Shown one piece after another: positions 53,988 through 62,399 of a DNA stretch of 64,000 nucleotides (the stretch's first letter is position 1; each line of letters starts with the position of its first letter). The position numbers and the translations under genes are program-made. The DNA is from an uncultured Rhodopila sp. Lineage in GTDB: Bacteria > Pseudomonadota > Alphaproteobacteria > Acetobacterales > Acetobacteraceae. The DNA lies in assembly GCA_903932145.1 (NCBI GenBank), contig CAIZFE010000042.1, positions 62,001 to 126,000 of the forward strand. The letters are read 5' to 3'. Below the pieces are notes generated by a model. It worked only from the letters and a program-made list of their open reading frames with translations. It had not been told where the DNA came from and searched no databases.

Positions 53988-55850
53988 CTAGGACGCTGCT
54001 TCCATCTCTTCCTCGGCCATCAGCCATATCTCCTCGGCGGCGGCCGCCTCCTTCGTGATCGCGGACAGGCGGGCGTTGGCCGCCGTTACCTCCGCGATCC
54101 GCCCGGGCGCATACAGCGCCGGATCGCCCAGTTTCGCCTCGATCCTGGCCCGTTCGGCGGCCAGCGCGGCGATCCGCTTTTCGGCATCCTGTGCCTTCTT
54201 GCGGATCGGTGCCAACGCGGCCCTGGCCTCGGCGCGGTCCCGGCGGTCGTCCTTGCGGGTGACGGCTCCGGCTTTCGCCGCCGGGCGGGCGCGTTCGACC
54301 AGCAGGGCGCGATAATCGTCCAGATCGCCGTCAAACGGCTTGACCGTCCCGTCGCCGACCAACCACAACCGGTCGGCAACAAGATCGACCAGGTTCGGAT
54401 CGTGGGTGATCAGCAGCACCGCGCCCTGGAAATCCGACAGCGCCTTCACCAGGGCATCGCGGGCGTCGATGTCCAGATGGTTGGTCGGTTCGTCCAGGAT
54501 CAACAACTGCGGCGCGTCGCGGGTCGCCAGGGCCAGCAGCAGTCGCGCTTTCTCACCGCCGGACAGATTGGCGATCGGCGTTTCCGCCCGATCCGCGTCC
54601 AGCCCGAACCGAGCCAATTGCGCCCGCAACTTGGGTGGCGTGGCGTTTGGCAGCGCCCGCGCCATGTGGTCGATCGGGTTCTCGGTCAGGACCAGTTCAT
54701 CGGTCTGGTGCTGGGCGAAGTAGCCGACTTTCAGCTTCGGTCCACGCCGAACCTCTCCGGACAGCGCCGGTAGCCGTCCGGCAAGAAGTTTTGCCAGCGT
54801 CGATTTGCCGTTGCCGTTGGCACCGAGCAGAGCGATCCGATCGTCCATATCGACGGTCAGGGAGACGTTGGAGAGGATTTTCGTCGTACCATAGCCGATA
54901 TCCACCCGCTCCAGCGCCAGGATCGGTGGAGCCAGCCGCTGCGGCTCCGGAAAGTTAAACCGGGTCGGTGCGTCCTCGATGACGGATTCGATCTGCGGCA
55001 GACGTTCCAGGGCCTTGATCCGCGCCTGCGCCTGGCGGGCTTTCGAGGCTTTGTAGCGGAAGCGATCCACGAACGACTGGATGTGGGCGCGTTCGGCCGC
55101 CACCCGCTCCGCCGCCCGGGTTTGCTGCATGGCGCGTTCGGTCTTGATGCGGACGAATTCGTCGAAACCGCCCGGCGTGAGCGAGATCTTGCCCTTGTCC
55201 AGATGCGCGATCGCCTCGACAGCGCGATCCAGCAGCCCCCGGTCATGCGACACGACCAGCGCGGCGCCGGGGAATCGGGCCAGCCATGTCTCCAGCCACA
55301 TCGTGGCTTCCAAATCGAGATGGTTGGTCGGTTCGTCCAGCAGCAGCAGGTCAGGGTTGGCGAACAACGCCGTGGCCAGTGCAACACGCATGCGCCAGCC
55401 GCCCGAGAACTCCTTCACCGGACGCGCCTGCGCCGTTTCGTCGAAACCCAGCCCGGCCAGGACCGTCGCCGCTCGGGCCGGAGCGGAGTCGGCGCCGATG
55501 GTGACCAGGCGTTCGTGGATCTCGGCCACCCGGTGGGGATCGGCCGTCTCGGTTTCGGCCAGCAGCGCGAGGCGTTCCGGGTCACCTTGCAGCACGGTTT
55601 CGAGCAGGGACATCGGACCCTCGGGGGCTTCCTGCCGGACAGTCGCCATGCGGGCGCGCGACGACAGCCGGATATCGCCACCGTCCAGGGCCAGTTCACC
55701 GGCGATGGCACGCAGCAGCGTGGACTTGCCGGCGCCATTGCGACCGACCAGGCCGATGCGACGGCCAGGGTCGATCGTCAGGTCGGCGTCGTTCAGCAGA
55801 ACACGGCCGCCCATGCGTATGACGGCGCCGGAGATCACCAGAAGGGACAT
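53988..55850 (-). CDS. ABC-F family ATPase (Uup/YheS type)
   Basis: A 620-residue soluble ATPase with two ABC domains and no membrane part. Walker A motifs GRNGAGKST and GANGNGKST, signatures FSGGWRMRVALA and LSGGEKARLLLALA, Walker B LLLLDEPTNHLDL and LLILDEPTNHLDI, and the linker between them (about 235-310, rich in Arg/Lys/Gln) are all present. The C-terminal coiled coil (about 540-620) is long, as in YheS/Uup. ABC-F proteins act on the ribosome or in DNA repair. The exact subgroup is not decided. Confidence 0.92.
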   Translation of the reverse strand: MSLLVISGAVIRMGGRVLLNDADLTIDPGRRIGLVGRNGAGKSTLLRAIAGELALDGGDIRLSSRARMATVRQEAPEGPMSLLETVLQGDPERLALLAETETADPHRVAEIHERLVTIGADSAPARAATVLAGLGFDETAQARPVKEFSGGWRMRVALATALFANPDLLLLDEPTNHLDLEATMWLETWLARFPGAALVVSHDRGLLDRAVEAIAHLDKGKISLTPGGFDEFVRIKTERAMQQTRAAERVAAERAHIQSFVDRFRYKASKARQAQARIKALERLPQIESVIEDAPTRFNFPEPQRLAPPILALERVDIGYGTTKILSNVSLTVDMDDRIALLGANGNGKSTLAKLLAGRLPALSGEVRRGPKLKVGYFAQHQTDELVLTENPIDHMARALPNATPPKLRAQLARFGLDADRAETPIANLSGGEKARLLLALATRDAPQLLILDEPTNHLDIDARDALVKALSDFQGAVLLITHDPNLVDLVADRLWLVGDGTVKPFDGDLDDYRALLVERARPAAKAGAVTRKDDRRDRAEARAALAPIRKKAQDAEKRIAALAAERARIEAKLGDPALYAPGRIAEVTAANARLSAITKEAAAAEEIWLMAEEEMEAAS

Positions 55851-55896
55851 GGGTGCGGTGTAGCGCCCGAAGGGGCTGCCCGGGAAGCGGGTTGAA

Positions 55897-56112
55897 TTAG
55901 CCCAGCAGATGGAAGGTCATGTCGGCGAACAGGGCGGCAAGGAGAACGCCGCCGGCGCCGGGTAAGGCCCGTTCCCCCCAGGCCTTGAATGCGTCGGCTT
56001 TGTAGGCGCCCGCGAGTTCCCGCACGCCATATCCGGCGAAGATGGCGCTGAGGCCCCCGAGGACGAGAGAGCCAATCTGATTTTGCATCAATAAGAACTT
56101 TCCGATGTTCAT
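55897..56112 (-). CDS. Small membrane protein
   Basis: A 71-residue protein with two hydrophobic segments (IGSLVLGGLSAIFAGYGV and GAGGVLLAALFADMTFHLLG), a Gly-rich pattern, and a short polar loop between (KADAFKAWGERALP). No known family. It lies 46 bp upstream of the ABC-F gene on the same strand and may be cotranscribed. Confidence 0.45.
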   Translation of the reverse strand: MNIGKFLLMQNQIGSLVLGGLSAIFAGYGVRELAGAYKADAFKAWGERALPGAGGVLLAALFADMTFHLLG

Positions 56113-56614
56113 ACGGCATTAACAAGAGCGGGCGAGGCCGTTGCCCGAAATCTCGGAAACGTGTGTCCTACTCGGGAGCTTGGCCGCAACTGTTTCCGTG
56201 CCAACGCAGCAGAAAAGCGAAATCTGATTTGACTTCACGGATTATCGACCGCTTGTGAGGCGGCATTGATGGGCCGGAATGCACTCGCGCACGCTCATCT
56301 AATCCACTTCACTTCGGGCTGTACCCGAAGCCTCGGATTATGCCGAAAAAATCCTAATATTTCGTTAACGGCACCAAAAAAATTCGCGGCGCGGTTGAAC
56401 AATGTCCGCCCCATCCGGGCAAACCGGGTTTCTACTAACCAGGGTAGCCATTCAGGTGAGAAGCCGATGAGCACGAGGCCCGACGACGTAACCGCTATTC
56501 TCAATTCGAATGGCCGACGGTGAATAGTGAAACGGAGTGGTGAAGCTCGGCACGCAACCAAGGCCCCGGAAGCACCGGCACGAAGCAACGGCGGATTCTG
56601 TCCAAGGGCGTGGA
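56113..56614. other. Intergenic stretch between small membrane gene and tRNA
   Basis: No gene seen. A TTGACT box is present near 56230 on the plus strand, but no matching -10 was found with confidence. Frames in this stretch lack recognisable folds. Confidence 0.35.
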
Positions 56615-56689
56615 TGGTAGCGACGGACGGATTTGAACCGCCGACCAAGAGATTATGATTCTCCTGCTCTACCGCTGAGCTACGTCGCC
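56615..56689 (-). tRNA. tRNA-Met (CAU)
   Basis: Minus strand, 75 nt including an encoded CCA. Acceptor GGCGACG pairs with CGTCGCT (one G-T at the end), D-loop GCTCAGCGGTAGAGC, anticodon arm GGAGAATCATAATCTC with CAT, and T-arm GGCGGTTCAAATCCGTC. Loop bases CATAA fit elongator tRNA-Met; an initiator would have a C-A mismatch at the top of the acceptor and GGG/CCC in the anticodon stem. It lies just downstream of the amidase gene. Confidence 0.95.
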
Positions 56690-56731
56690 ATCCTGCGAGA
56701 GGCGGCGGAATACCCGCACCTTTGTCCCGCG

Positions 56732-57520
56732 TCAACCACTTCGCACAAGGTTCCGCACGCCCAGCAGGCGCACCAGGGTCCCGTCATCCGCCTGACCGGT
56801 GATGGCCTCCGGCCGCCAGTGCCGCTGGAAGGCCCGCAACACGGTGGAAAGTGCCGGGTCCAGGCCGCCTTCCGGTGCGACGCGATACCCGATTTCGGCC
56901 AACGCCGCCCGCACCGGACGCAATGTGACGGCGTCGCGAATCGGGCCGGTGGTCCCGATGTCCGGCGAATCCTCCGGCCACAACCCAACGCCATTTTCCG
57001 CTAATGCCCGCCAGTCGAACCGCTCACCGGGGTCTTCCTTGCGGTCGGGCGCCACATCGCTGTGCGCCACCACATTACGCGCCGGAATATCGTGCCGAGT
57101 CAGGATCGACAGACACAGGTCGCACACCGCGGCGAGTTGCAGGACCGGGAAATCGCGGTAGCCGAATTCGTGGCCCGGATTGACGATTTCGATCCCGATC
57201 GAGCGCGCATTCAGCGCCGTATGGCCACGCCAATGCGACACACCCGCGTGCCAGGCGCGCCGGTCCTCCGGCACCAGCCGAATCACCGTGCCGTCCTCAT
57301 CCACGACATAATGCGAGGACACCGCCGCGTCGGTGTCGCGCAACCGGTCGATCGCGGCCCCGGCCGACTGCATGCCGGTATAGTGCAGGATCAGCATATC
57401 GACCGGACACCCACGCTCGTCCTGGTTGGGACTCGGCAGGTCAACAATCGGCAGCGCCGAACGGTGCGACGCCGGCGGCGGAACCTCGCGCAACCAGGGC
57501 GGGGTCCGCGGCGGCTTCAA
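56732..57520 (-). CDS. AmpD/AmiD-like N-acetylmuramoyl-L-alanine amidase
   Basis: Zinc amidase of the Amidase_2 family, 262 residues from the chosen start. Zinc ligands are the His in MLILHYTGM, and the His and Asp in AHSDVAPDRKEDPG. A C-terminal peptidoglycan-binding-like part follows (LRPVRAALAEIGYRV, ALSTVLRAFQRHWRP). The start is a TTG that overlaps the djlA stop by 4 bp (TTGA); the open frame continues upstream as a shadow of djlA. It trims anhydromuropeptides or peptidoglycan; no signal peptide is seen. Confidence 0.88.
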   Translation of the reverse strand: MKPPRTPPWLREVPPPASHRSALPIVDLPSPNQDERGCPVDMLILHYTGMQSAGAAIDRLRDTDAAVSSHYVVDEDGTVIRLVPEDRRAWHAGVSHWRGHTALNARSIGIEIVNPGHEFGYRDFPVLQLAAVCDLCLSILTRHDIPARNVVAHSDVAPDRKEDPGERFDWRALAENGVGLWPEDSPDIGTTGPIRDAVTLRPVRAALAEIGYRVAPEGGLDPALSTVLRAFQRHWRPEAITGQADDGTLVRLLGVRNLVRSG

Positions 57521-58302
57521 AGCCCGCGTTCCCGCTTGATGCGGTCCCAGGCGGCGTTGATGCGGGCCACCTTGTCGCTGGCGCGCGCGACGAAATCCGC
57601 CGGCACGCCACGGGAGGCGAGGCTGTCCGGATGGTTCTCCCGCATCAACCGCTTCCAGGTCGCCCGCAGTTCCTCGCCGCTGGTGGAGCGGGGGACCCCG
57701 AGTGTCAAATACGGGTCGTCGGCCGGGTCCGCCTGCGGCGCGGAACGAGGCTGTTCGCCGAATGCGCGATCCCACGACACCTGGTCCAGCATCAGCCGGC
57801 GATGCACGCGGCGCAGGAAGTCCTGTTCGCGCTGGTTCAGCGGCCCATCGGCGCGAGCGATGTTGAACAGCGAGGTCAACACCTGCTCCAACACCCCACG
57901 ATTGTCGGAGAACGCATCCGCCAACTGAGCAACATACGGTTCAAACGATTCGGCACTGTCGCGCGCCTGGTCGAACAGCCGCCCGATCCCCTGAGCCGAA
58001 CCCGGCGGGATGCGAAAATTGCGCTTGAACGCATCGATTTCCAGGCGTGTGACCGGGCCGTCGCATTTGGCCAGTTTGGCGGCGAGGACGGTCACCGCGA
58101 TGGCGAAGACTTCCTCGCGCCGGCCGAACATCCCGGCCACGCGCGCCGGGTTGTGGGTCGACTTCTGTAGGAACGGATGGCGGAAACCCTCCGTCGAACC
58201 GGAATCGGCCGCATGCCCCAGCGCGGCGCCGATCACAGCGCCGTAAGGGCCGCCGACAAAAAAGCCGGCGGTGCCGCCGATGATCTTACCCCAATATCCC
58301 AT
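57517..58302 (-). CDS. DjlA-like protein with TerB and J domains
   Basis: A 261-residue protein. The N-terminus is a Gly-rich zipper-like segment (GKIIGGTAGFFVGGPYGAVI) that may insert in the membrane. The TerB-like helical domain is about 50-175 (AITVLAAKLAKCDGPVTRLE, FNIARADGPLNQREQDFLRR), and the C-terminal J domain (about 195-261) has the HPD motif in RENHPDSLA. It should recruit DnaK. The stop overlaps the amidase start, so the two form an operon. Confidence 0.88.
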   Translation of the reverse strand: MGYWGKIIGGTAGFFVGGPYGAVIGAALGHAADSGSTEGFRHPFLQKSTHNPARVAGMFGRREEVFAIAVTVLAAKLAKCDGPVTRLEIDAFKRNFRIPPGSAQGIGRLFDQARDSAESFEPYVAQLADAFSDNRGVLEQVLTSLFNIARADGPLNQREQDFLRRVHRRLMLDQVSWDRAFGEQPRSAPQADPADDPYLTLGVPRSTSGEELRATWKRLMRENHPDSLASRGVPADFVARASDKVARINAAWDRIKRERGL

Positions 58303-58399
58303 TCAGCAACGTTACCACGCCGGGCCCCCGGGGAGCAAAGCACGAACGCTTCGAATCGAAGGTTCTGCTTCGCTCGCGGGTGGGAACCGGCCTTCCGGA

Positions 58400-58933
58400 T
58401 CAGGCATTCAGCAGACCGGGGTCCTTCAGGGTTGTGTCCTGACCCTTCACCGGATCGGCGATCGCTGATTCCAGACTGAGCGCGCCTTTCCATTCCGACG
58501 CCGGCCGGGATTGTTCACCCGGCGCGATCTGATCGATCCCCCAGTAGATCTCCAGCCGGTGCCCGTCCGGGTCGCGGAACTCCACCGCAATCTGCACACC
58601 GGCGCGGCGGCGGCCGTCGAAATCGACTTCAACGTTATGCTTGTGCAGATGAGCTCGGGCGCGAACCACGTCGTCCAGGGTCGGAACCTCAAACGCCATG
58701 TGGTGCAGGCCGGCGCCGGCCGGATTTTTCTCCGATGCCTTGAACAGCGCGACGCCGTGGTGATCGCGGTTGCAGCGCAGGAACGCCGCGCCGCCCGGCA
58801 TCATGTCGTCCTCGTACGCGTCCGACACCTCGAAGCCCAGGACGTCTTTATACCATTGGGTGGAGCGTGCGACGTCGGTCACATACAGCGCGACGTGGCC
58901 GATCTTACCGAGTTGGAACGGGGGTGTGCTCAT
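58400..58933 (-). CDS. VOC-family (glyoxalase/dioxygenase-fold) protein
   Basis: A 177-residue protein with the vicinal oxygen chelate fold: KIGHVALYVTDVARSTQWYK, then AFLRCNRDHHGVALFKASEK, GLHHMAFEVPTLDDVV, and the closing VEFRDPDGHRLEIYW. Metal-binding His and Glu candidates are in GHVALYV, LHHMAFEV and HRLEIYW. The order matches extradiol-dioxygenase-like VOC proteins with two modules. The substrate is unknown. It diverges from the DUF1445 gene (75 bp). Confidence 0.82.
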   Translation of the reverse strand: MSTPPFQLGKIGHVALYVTDVARSTQWYKDVLGFEVSDAYEDDMMPGGAAFLRCNRDHHGVALFKASEKNPAGAGLHHMAFEVPTLDDVVRARAHLHKHNVEVDFDGRRRAGVQIAVEFRDPDGHRLEIYWGIDQIAPGEQSRPASEWKGALSLESAIADPVKGQDTTLKDPGLLNA

Positions 58934-59008
58934 GGTTCATGTCCTCCTGTTGCGCCGATAGGGCACGGGTTCTAGCGTGTTGGGACCATCCAGTGAAGGA
59001 GGCCGACG

Positions 59009-59800
59009 ATGAATGCCATGCGCGGCAATGCCGGCGAGCGGGAGAGACTCCGTATCCGGACGGGTGCCTTCACCGGCCCGACCTCCGGCCTGGCACAAGG
59101 CAACGTGCAGGCCAATCTGGTGATCCTGCCGAAAACGCTGGCCTACGACTTCCTGCGCTTTGCCCGAGCCAATCCGAAGCCATGCCCGATCCTGGCGGTG
59201 TCGGAAACCGGGTCACCGGCGTTCCCGACTCTGGGGGCGGATCTCGACATTCGCACCGATTTGCCGCGTTACCGGGTCTGGCGGGATGGCGAGCTTGTGT
59301 CCGAACCGACCGAAATCCGCGACGTCTGGCGCGACGATCTGGTCAGCTTCGCCATCGGCTGCTCGTTTTCGTTCGAGGACGCGCTGATCGAGGACGGCAT
59401 CGAGGTCCGCCACATCGCCCGCGGCTGCAACGTGCCGATGTACCGGACGAACATTCCGTGCGTCCCGGCCGGCGTGTTCAGCGGGCCGCTGGTGGTGTCG
59501 ATGCGGCCGCTGAAGCCGGCGGATGCCATCCGAGCGGTGCAGATCACGACGCGGTTTCCGTCGGTGCATGGGGCGCCGGTGCATCTGGGATTTCCTGAAT
59601 CGATCGGCATCGCCAATATCGCAAAACCCGACTACGGCGATGCCGTGCCAATCGCGGCGGACGAAGTGCCTGTGTTCTGGGCGTGCGGCGTGACACCTCA
59701 GGCGGTAATCGCACAGATAAAACCGGAGTTCTGCATCACCCACGCACCCGGGAGCATGTTGATCACCGATCTGCGCAATACCTCCCTGGCGGCGTTGTAG
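59009..59800 (+). CDS. DUF1445 protein, putative D-glutamate cyclase N-domain
   Basis: A 263-residue protein of the UPF0317/DUF1445 family (putative hydro-lyase). Family motifs include [62 protein letters not shown], and the final [20 protein letters not shown] then [10 protein letters not shown]. In animals D-glutamate cyclase is one protein made of DUF1445 plus DUF4392. Here the DUF4392 gene follows 60 bp downstream, so the two probably form the split bacterial equivalent. Confidence 0.85.
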   Translation: MNAMRGNAGERERLRIRTGAFTGPTSGLAQGNVQANLVILPKTLAYDFLRFARANPKPCPILAVSETGSPAFPTLGADLDIRTDLPRYRVWRDGELVSEPTEIRDVWRDDLVSFAIGCSFSFEDALIEDGIEVRHIARGCNVPMYRTNIPCVPAGVFSGPLVVSMRPLKPADAIRAVQITTRFPSVHGAPVHLGFPESIGIANIAKPDYGDAVPIAADEVPVFWACGVTPQAVIAQIKPEFCITHAPGSMLITDLRNTSLAAL

Positions 59801-59860
59801 GGGCCGGGTGGTCACGGGCGGAGTTTCCAACGCTGTTGCTGTGACCCCCCGTGACTCGTC

Positions 59861-60808
59861 ATGAAAACGCTGATCGGAGAGATCGAGGCGTGCATCCAGC
59901 GCGACGTGGGACGCGGCATGGACGCTGTCTTCCGGACGACAAAAGGCGGCCTGTGGGGCGCGGCATCGGCTCTGGCGGTATCGCCCGCTCCGCGGATCGG
60001 GCTGATCACCGGCTTCTTCGTCCCCTTCGGCGACCCGCCCGCCGCGGAGACTGACGGCCCGGCCGGTGCCGCATTGCTGGCATTCGGTTTGACCAGCGCC
60101 GGGCTGTCATGCCGGCTGGCAACCGATACGCTCTGCCAATCGGCCTGTCGTGCCGCCCTGGACGCCGCCGGCGCCGGAGGTATTCCAATCGATGCGGTGG
60201 CGCCGAACGGCAGCGTCGGCCCGCTGATCGATCTCTGGCGGCGAGACGGCATTGGCCTGGTCATTGCCATCGAACGCTGCGGTCCCGCCGCGGATGGCCG
60301 GCCGAGAAACATGCGCGGCAGCGATATGTCGCCTTACACCGCGCCGATGGATGTCCTGTTCAGCGCCGGACCCTGGACCACCATCGCGATCGGCGACGGC
60401 GGCAACGAAATCGGCATGGGCAGCGTGCCGGTCGATCAGCATATCCCGCTGGGGCATCAGATCGGCTGCGTGGTTCCGGCGGATTTCCTGGTCGCGTGCG
60501 GCGTTTCCCACTGGGGCGCCTACGCCATGCTGGCGGCGCTGGCGCTGCTGCGGCCCGACTGGTCGGCCGCCATGTTGCAAGGGTTAAATCCCGCCCTGGA
60601 TCGCGCCGTAATCGAGGCCATGGTGCGCGAAGGCCCCGCCGTGGATGGCATCACGCTGCGAAGGGAACCAACGATCGATGGTCTGGGGATGCGCGTCCAT
60701 CAAGAGGTGATTGACGCGATCATGCGTCTTCTGTCATGGCCCGACTTGTCCGGGCCGCCCATCGCAACACCGTCGAGTCACGGGTGGCCCGGACAAGCCG
60801 GGCCATGA
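59861..60808 (+). CDS. DUF4392 protein (D-glutamate cyclase C-domain), end encoded by a repeat
   Basis: A 315-residue protein. DUF4392 motifs include RIGLITGFFVPFGDPPAAET, DGPAGAALLAFGL, VIAIERCGPAADGRPRNMRG, and AIGDGGNEIGMG. The family catalyses interconversion of 5-oxoproline-type products and D-glutamate in the animal fusion protein. The last 24 residues (SWPDLSGPPIATPSSHGWPG then QAGP) are encoded by a REP-type element that begins at 60733 and also supplies the TGA. The natural end was probably near residue 291. Confidence 0.82.
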   Translation: MKTLIGEIEACIQRDVGRGMDAVFRTTKGGLWGAASALAVSPAPRIGLITGFFVPFGDPPAAETDGPAGAALLAFGLTSAGLSCRLATDTLCQSACRAALDAAGAGGIPIDAVAPNGSVGPLIDLWRRDGIGLVIAIERCGPAADGRPRNMRGSDMSPYTAPMDVLFSAGPWTTIAIGDGGNEIGMGSVPVDQHIPLGHQIGCVVPADFLVACGVSHWGAYAMLAALALLRPDWSAAMLQGLNPALDRAVIEAMVREGPAVDGITLRREPTIDGLGMRVHQEVIDAIMRLLSWPDLSGPPIATPSSHGWPGQAGP

Positions 60809-60809
60809 C
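60733..60809. repeat. REP-type element overlapping the 3-prime end of the DUF4392 gene
   Basis: Left arm GTCATGGCCCGACTTGTCCG then GGCC (60733-60756) and right arm GGCCCGGACAAGCCGGGCCA then TGAC (60786-60809) are 24-bp inverse copies with one mismatch. The right arm contains the stop codon (60806-60808) of the gene. Confidence 0.88.
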
Positions 60810-60904
60810 GAATGAGGGCGGAGAGTGGCCTCAACGGCCGCTGCTGTTAAGACCGCGCTGAACCGGGCTCTGGCGACCTGCCGTCATGACCCGCCTCGCC
60901 CGAT

Positions 60905-62236
60905 CTACCCGCCCGCCATCGTCATCCCATCAACGCGAACGGTCGGCGAGTCGGTGCCCCTCCGGAACACCAGGTCGGAGGCAGCCACCATGTTGGCAAA
61001 CATCTCAATCAGGTTGCTCGCCACGGTCACCTCGGCCACCGGTTCCGCCAAAGCGCCGTCGCGGATCATGTAGCCGGCGGCGCCTCGGCTGTAGTCGCCG
61101 GTCACACCATTCACGCCCATGCCGATCATCTCGGTAATGTAGAGGCCCTCCTTGATGTCAGCCATCAGTTCGGCCGGCGTCAGAGTCCCGGCGGCCAGAT
61201 ACAGGTTGGACGTCGAGGCCGACGGCGGGCCGCTGGTGCCTCGAACCGCATGCCCGGTCGGGGTCATCCCGAGCTGGCGGGCGGAACGGCTATCCAGCAA
61301 CCACGTCGTCAGCACGCCATTTTCGATCAGCTTGCGCGCCGCCGTCGGTGTCCCCTCGCCATCGAACGTGCGCGACCGCAGGCCGCGGACGCGCCTCGGG
61401 TCGTCAAATACGTTGATGTCGCTGCCAAAGATCCGCTGGCCGAGCTTCTCTTTCAAAAAGCTGGTGCCACGGGCAACACCGGCGCCGTTGATCGCCCCGG
61501 CAAGATGCCCAAGCAGACTCCCGGCGACGCGGGGGTCGAACAGGACCGGGATCTTGGCGGTGTTCGGACGCGTCGGGTTCAGCCGGGCGATCGCGCGCTC
61601 GCCGGCACTTTTGCCGATCTTAATGGGGTCGTCCAGGTCGGCAAAGTACACCGTGCTGTGGTAATCGTAGTCGCGCTGCATGCCGGTGCCGGTGCCGGCC
61701 AGGGCGGTGGCGGAGATCGAATGGCTGGTACCGACCCGGCGTCCGGCGAATCCGGCGGAGGTCACCAGGACGATCTCATTGCGGCCATACCCGGCCTCCG
61801 CACCTTCGGAATTAGTGACACCGGGGACTGAGAACGCGGCTGCCTCGGCGGCGGCGGCGCGCGCGGCCAGCACGTCCGGCAACGGTTCGGCGGGGTCGGC
61901 CATGTCCAGATCGGTGCCGTCGGGCGGTGCCCAGGTTTCAGCGAGGCCGGCGAACGGGTCCTCCGGCACCACTTTCGCCATCGCCACGGCGCGTTCCACC
62001 AACGCGGCGAAACCGGCGGGGTCCAGCGACGTGGACGACACGATGGCGGCGCGCTTGCCGACGAACACGCGCAGGCCAAGGTCGCGGCCTTCCGATCGTT
62101 CCAGATGTTCGATCTTGCCCTGGCGGGAGGCGACCGACAGCGACGTGCCATTCACCAGCACCGCATCCGCGGTATCGGCGCCAGCCGCACGGGCCTGCCG
62201 GACGAGGTCTGATACGAGTGATAGGTAGTCGGTCAT
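60905..62236 (-). CDS. pmbA: TldE/PmbA metalloprotease-family protein
   Basis: A 443-residue protein of the PmbA/TldE family. N-terminal part with DLGLRVFVGKRAAIVSSTSL, middle GTSHSISATALAGTGTGMQR and SIKIGKSAGERAIARLNPTR-type segments, and C-terminal NLYLAAGTLTPAELMADIKE then GLYITEMIGMGVNGVTGDYS. The HExxxH zinc motif of TldD is absent, so it is the TldE/PmbA partner. TldD is not in the window. In partnership they process peptide antibiotics or toxins such as CcdA. Confidence 0.92.
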   Translation of the reverse strand: MTDYLSLVSDLVRQARAAGADTADAVLVNGTSLSVASRQGKIEHLERSEGRDLGLRVFVGKRAAIVSSTSLDPAGFAALVERAVAMAKVVPEDPFAGLAETWAPPDGTDLDMADPAEPLPDVLAARAAAAEAAAFSVPGVTNSEGAEAGYGRNEIVLVTSAGFAGRRVGTSHSISATALAGTGTGMQRDYDYHSTVYFADLDDPIKIGKSAGERAIARLNPTRPNTAKIPVLFDPRVAGSLLGHLAGAINGAGVARGTSFLKEKLGQRIFGSDINVFDDPRRVRGLRSRTFDGEGTPTAARKLIENGVLTTWLLDSRSARQLGMTPTGHAVRGTSGPPSASTSNLYLAAGTLTPAELMADIKEGLYITEMIGMGVNGVTGDYSRGAAGYMIRDGALAEPVAEVTVASNLIEMFANMVAASDLVFRRGTDSPTVRVDGMTMAGG

Positions 62237-62399
62237 GGTCTCAGTGTCTCCGCCGCTGGCTCGGGCATGTTCATACCGGGTTTGGATTGGAAGCCATAGA
62301 TAGGGTGTCGCCGACGGATGTCACCACGGGACGGTGAGCCGCTTGGCTTGACACCGCCCGTCCCGGCCTCATCATCGCTCCAACAGGGGGAAACGGGGC

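Noticed and set aside
56295-56735. 146-aa minus-strand frame
   Set aside because: It includes the tRNA-Met gene and its flanks, so it is not protein coding.
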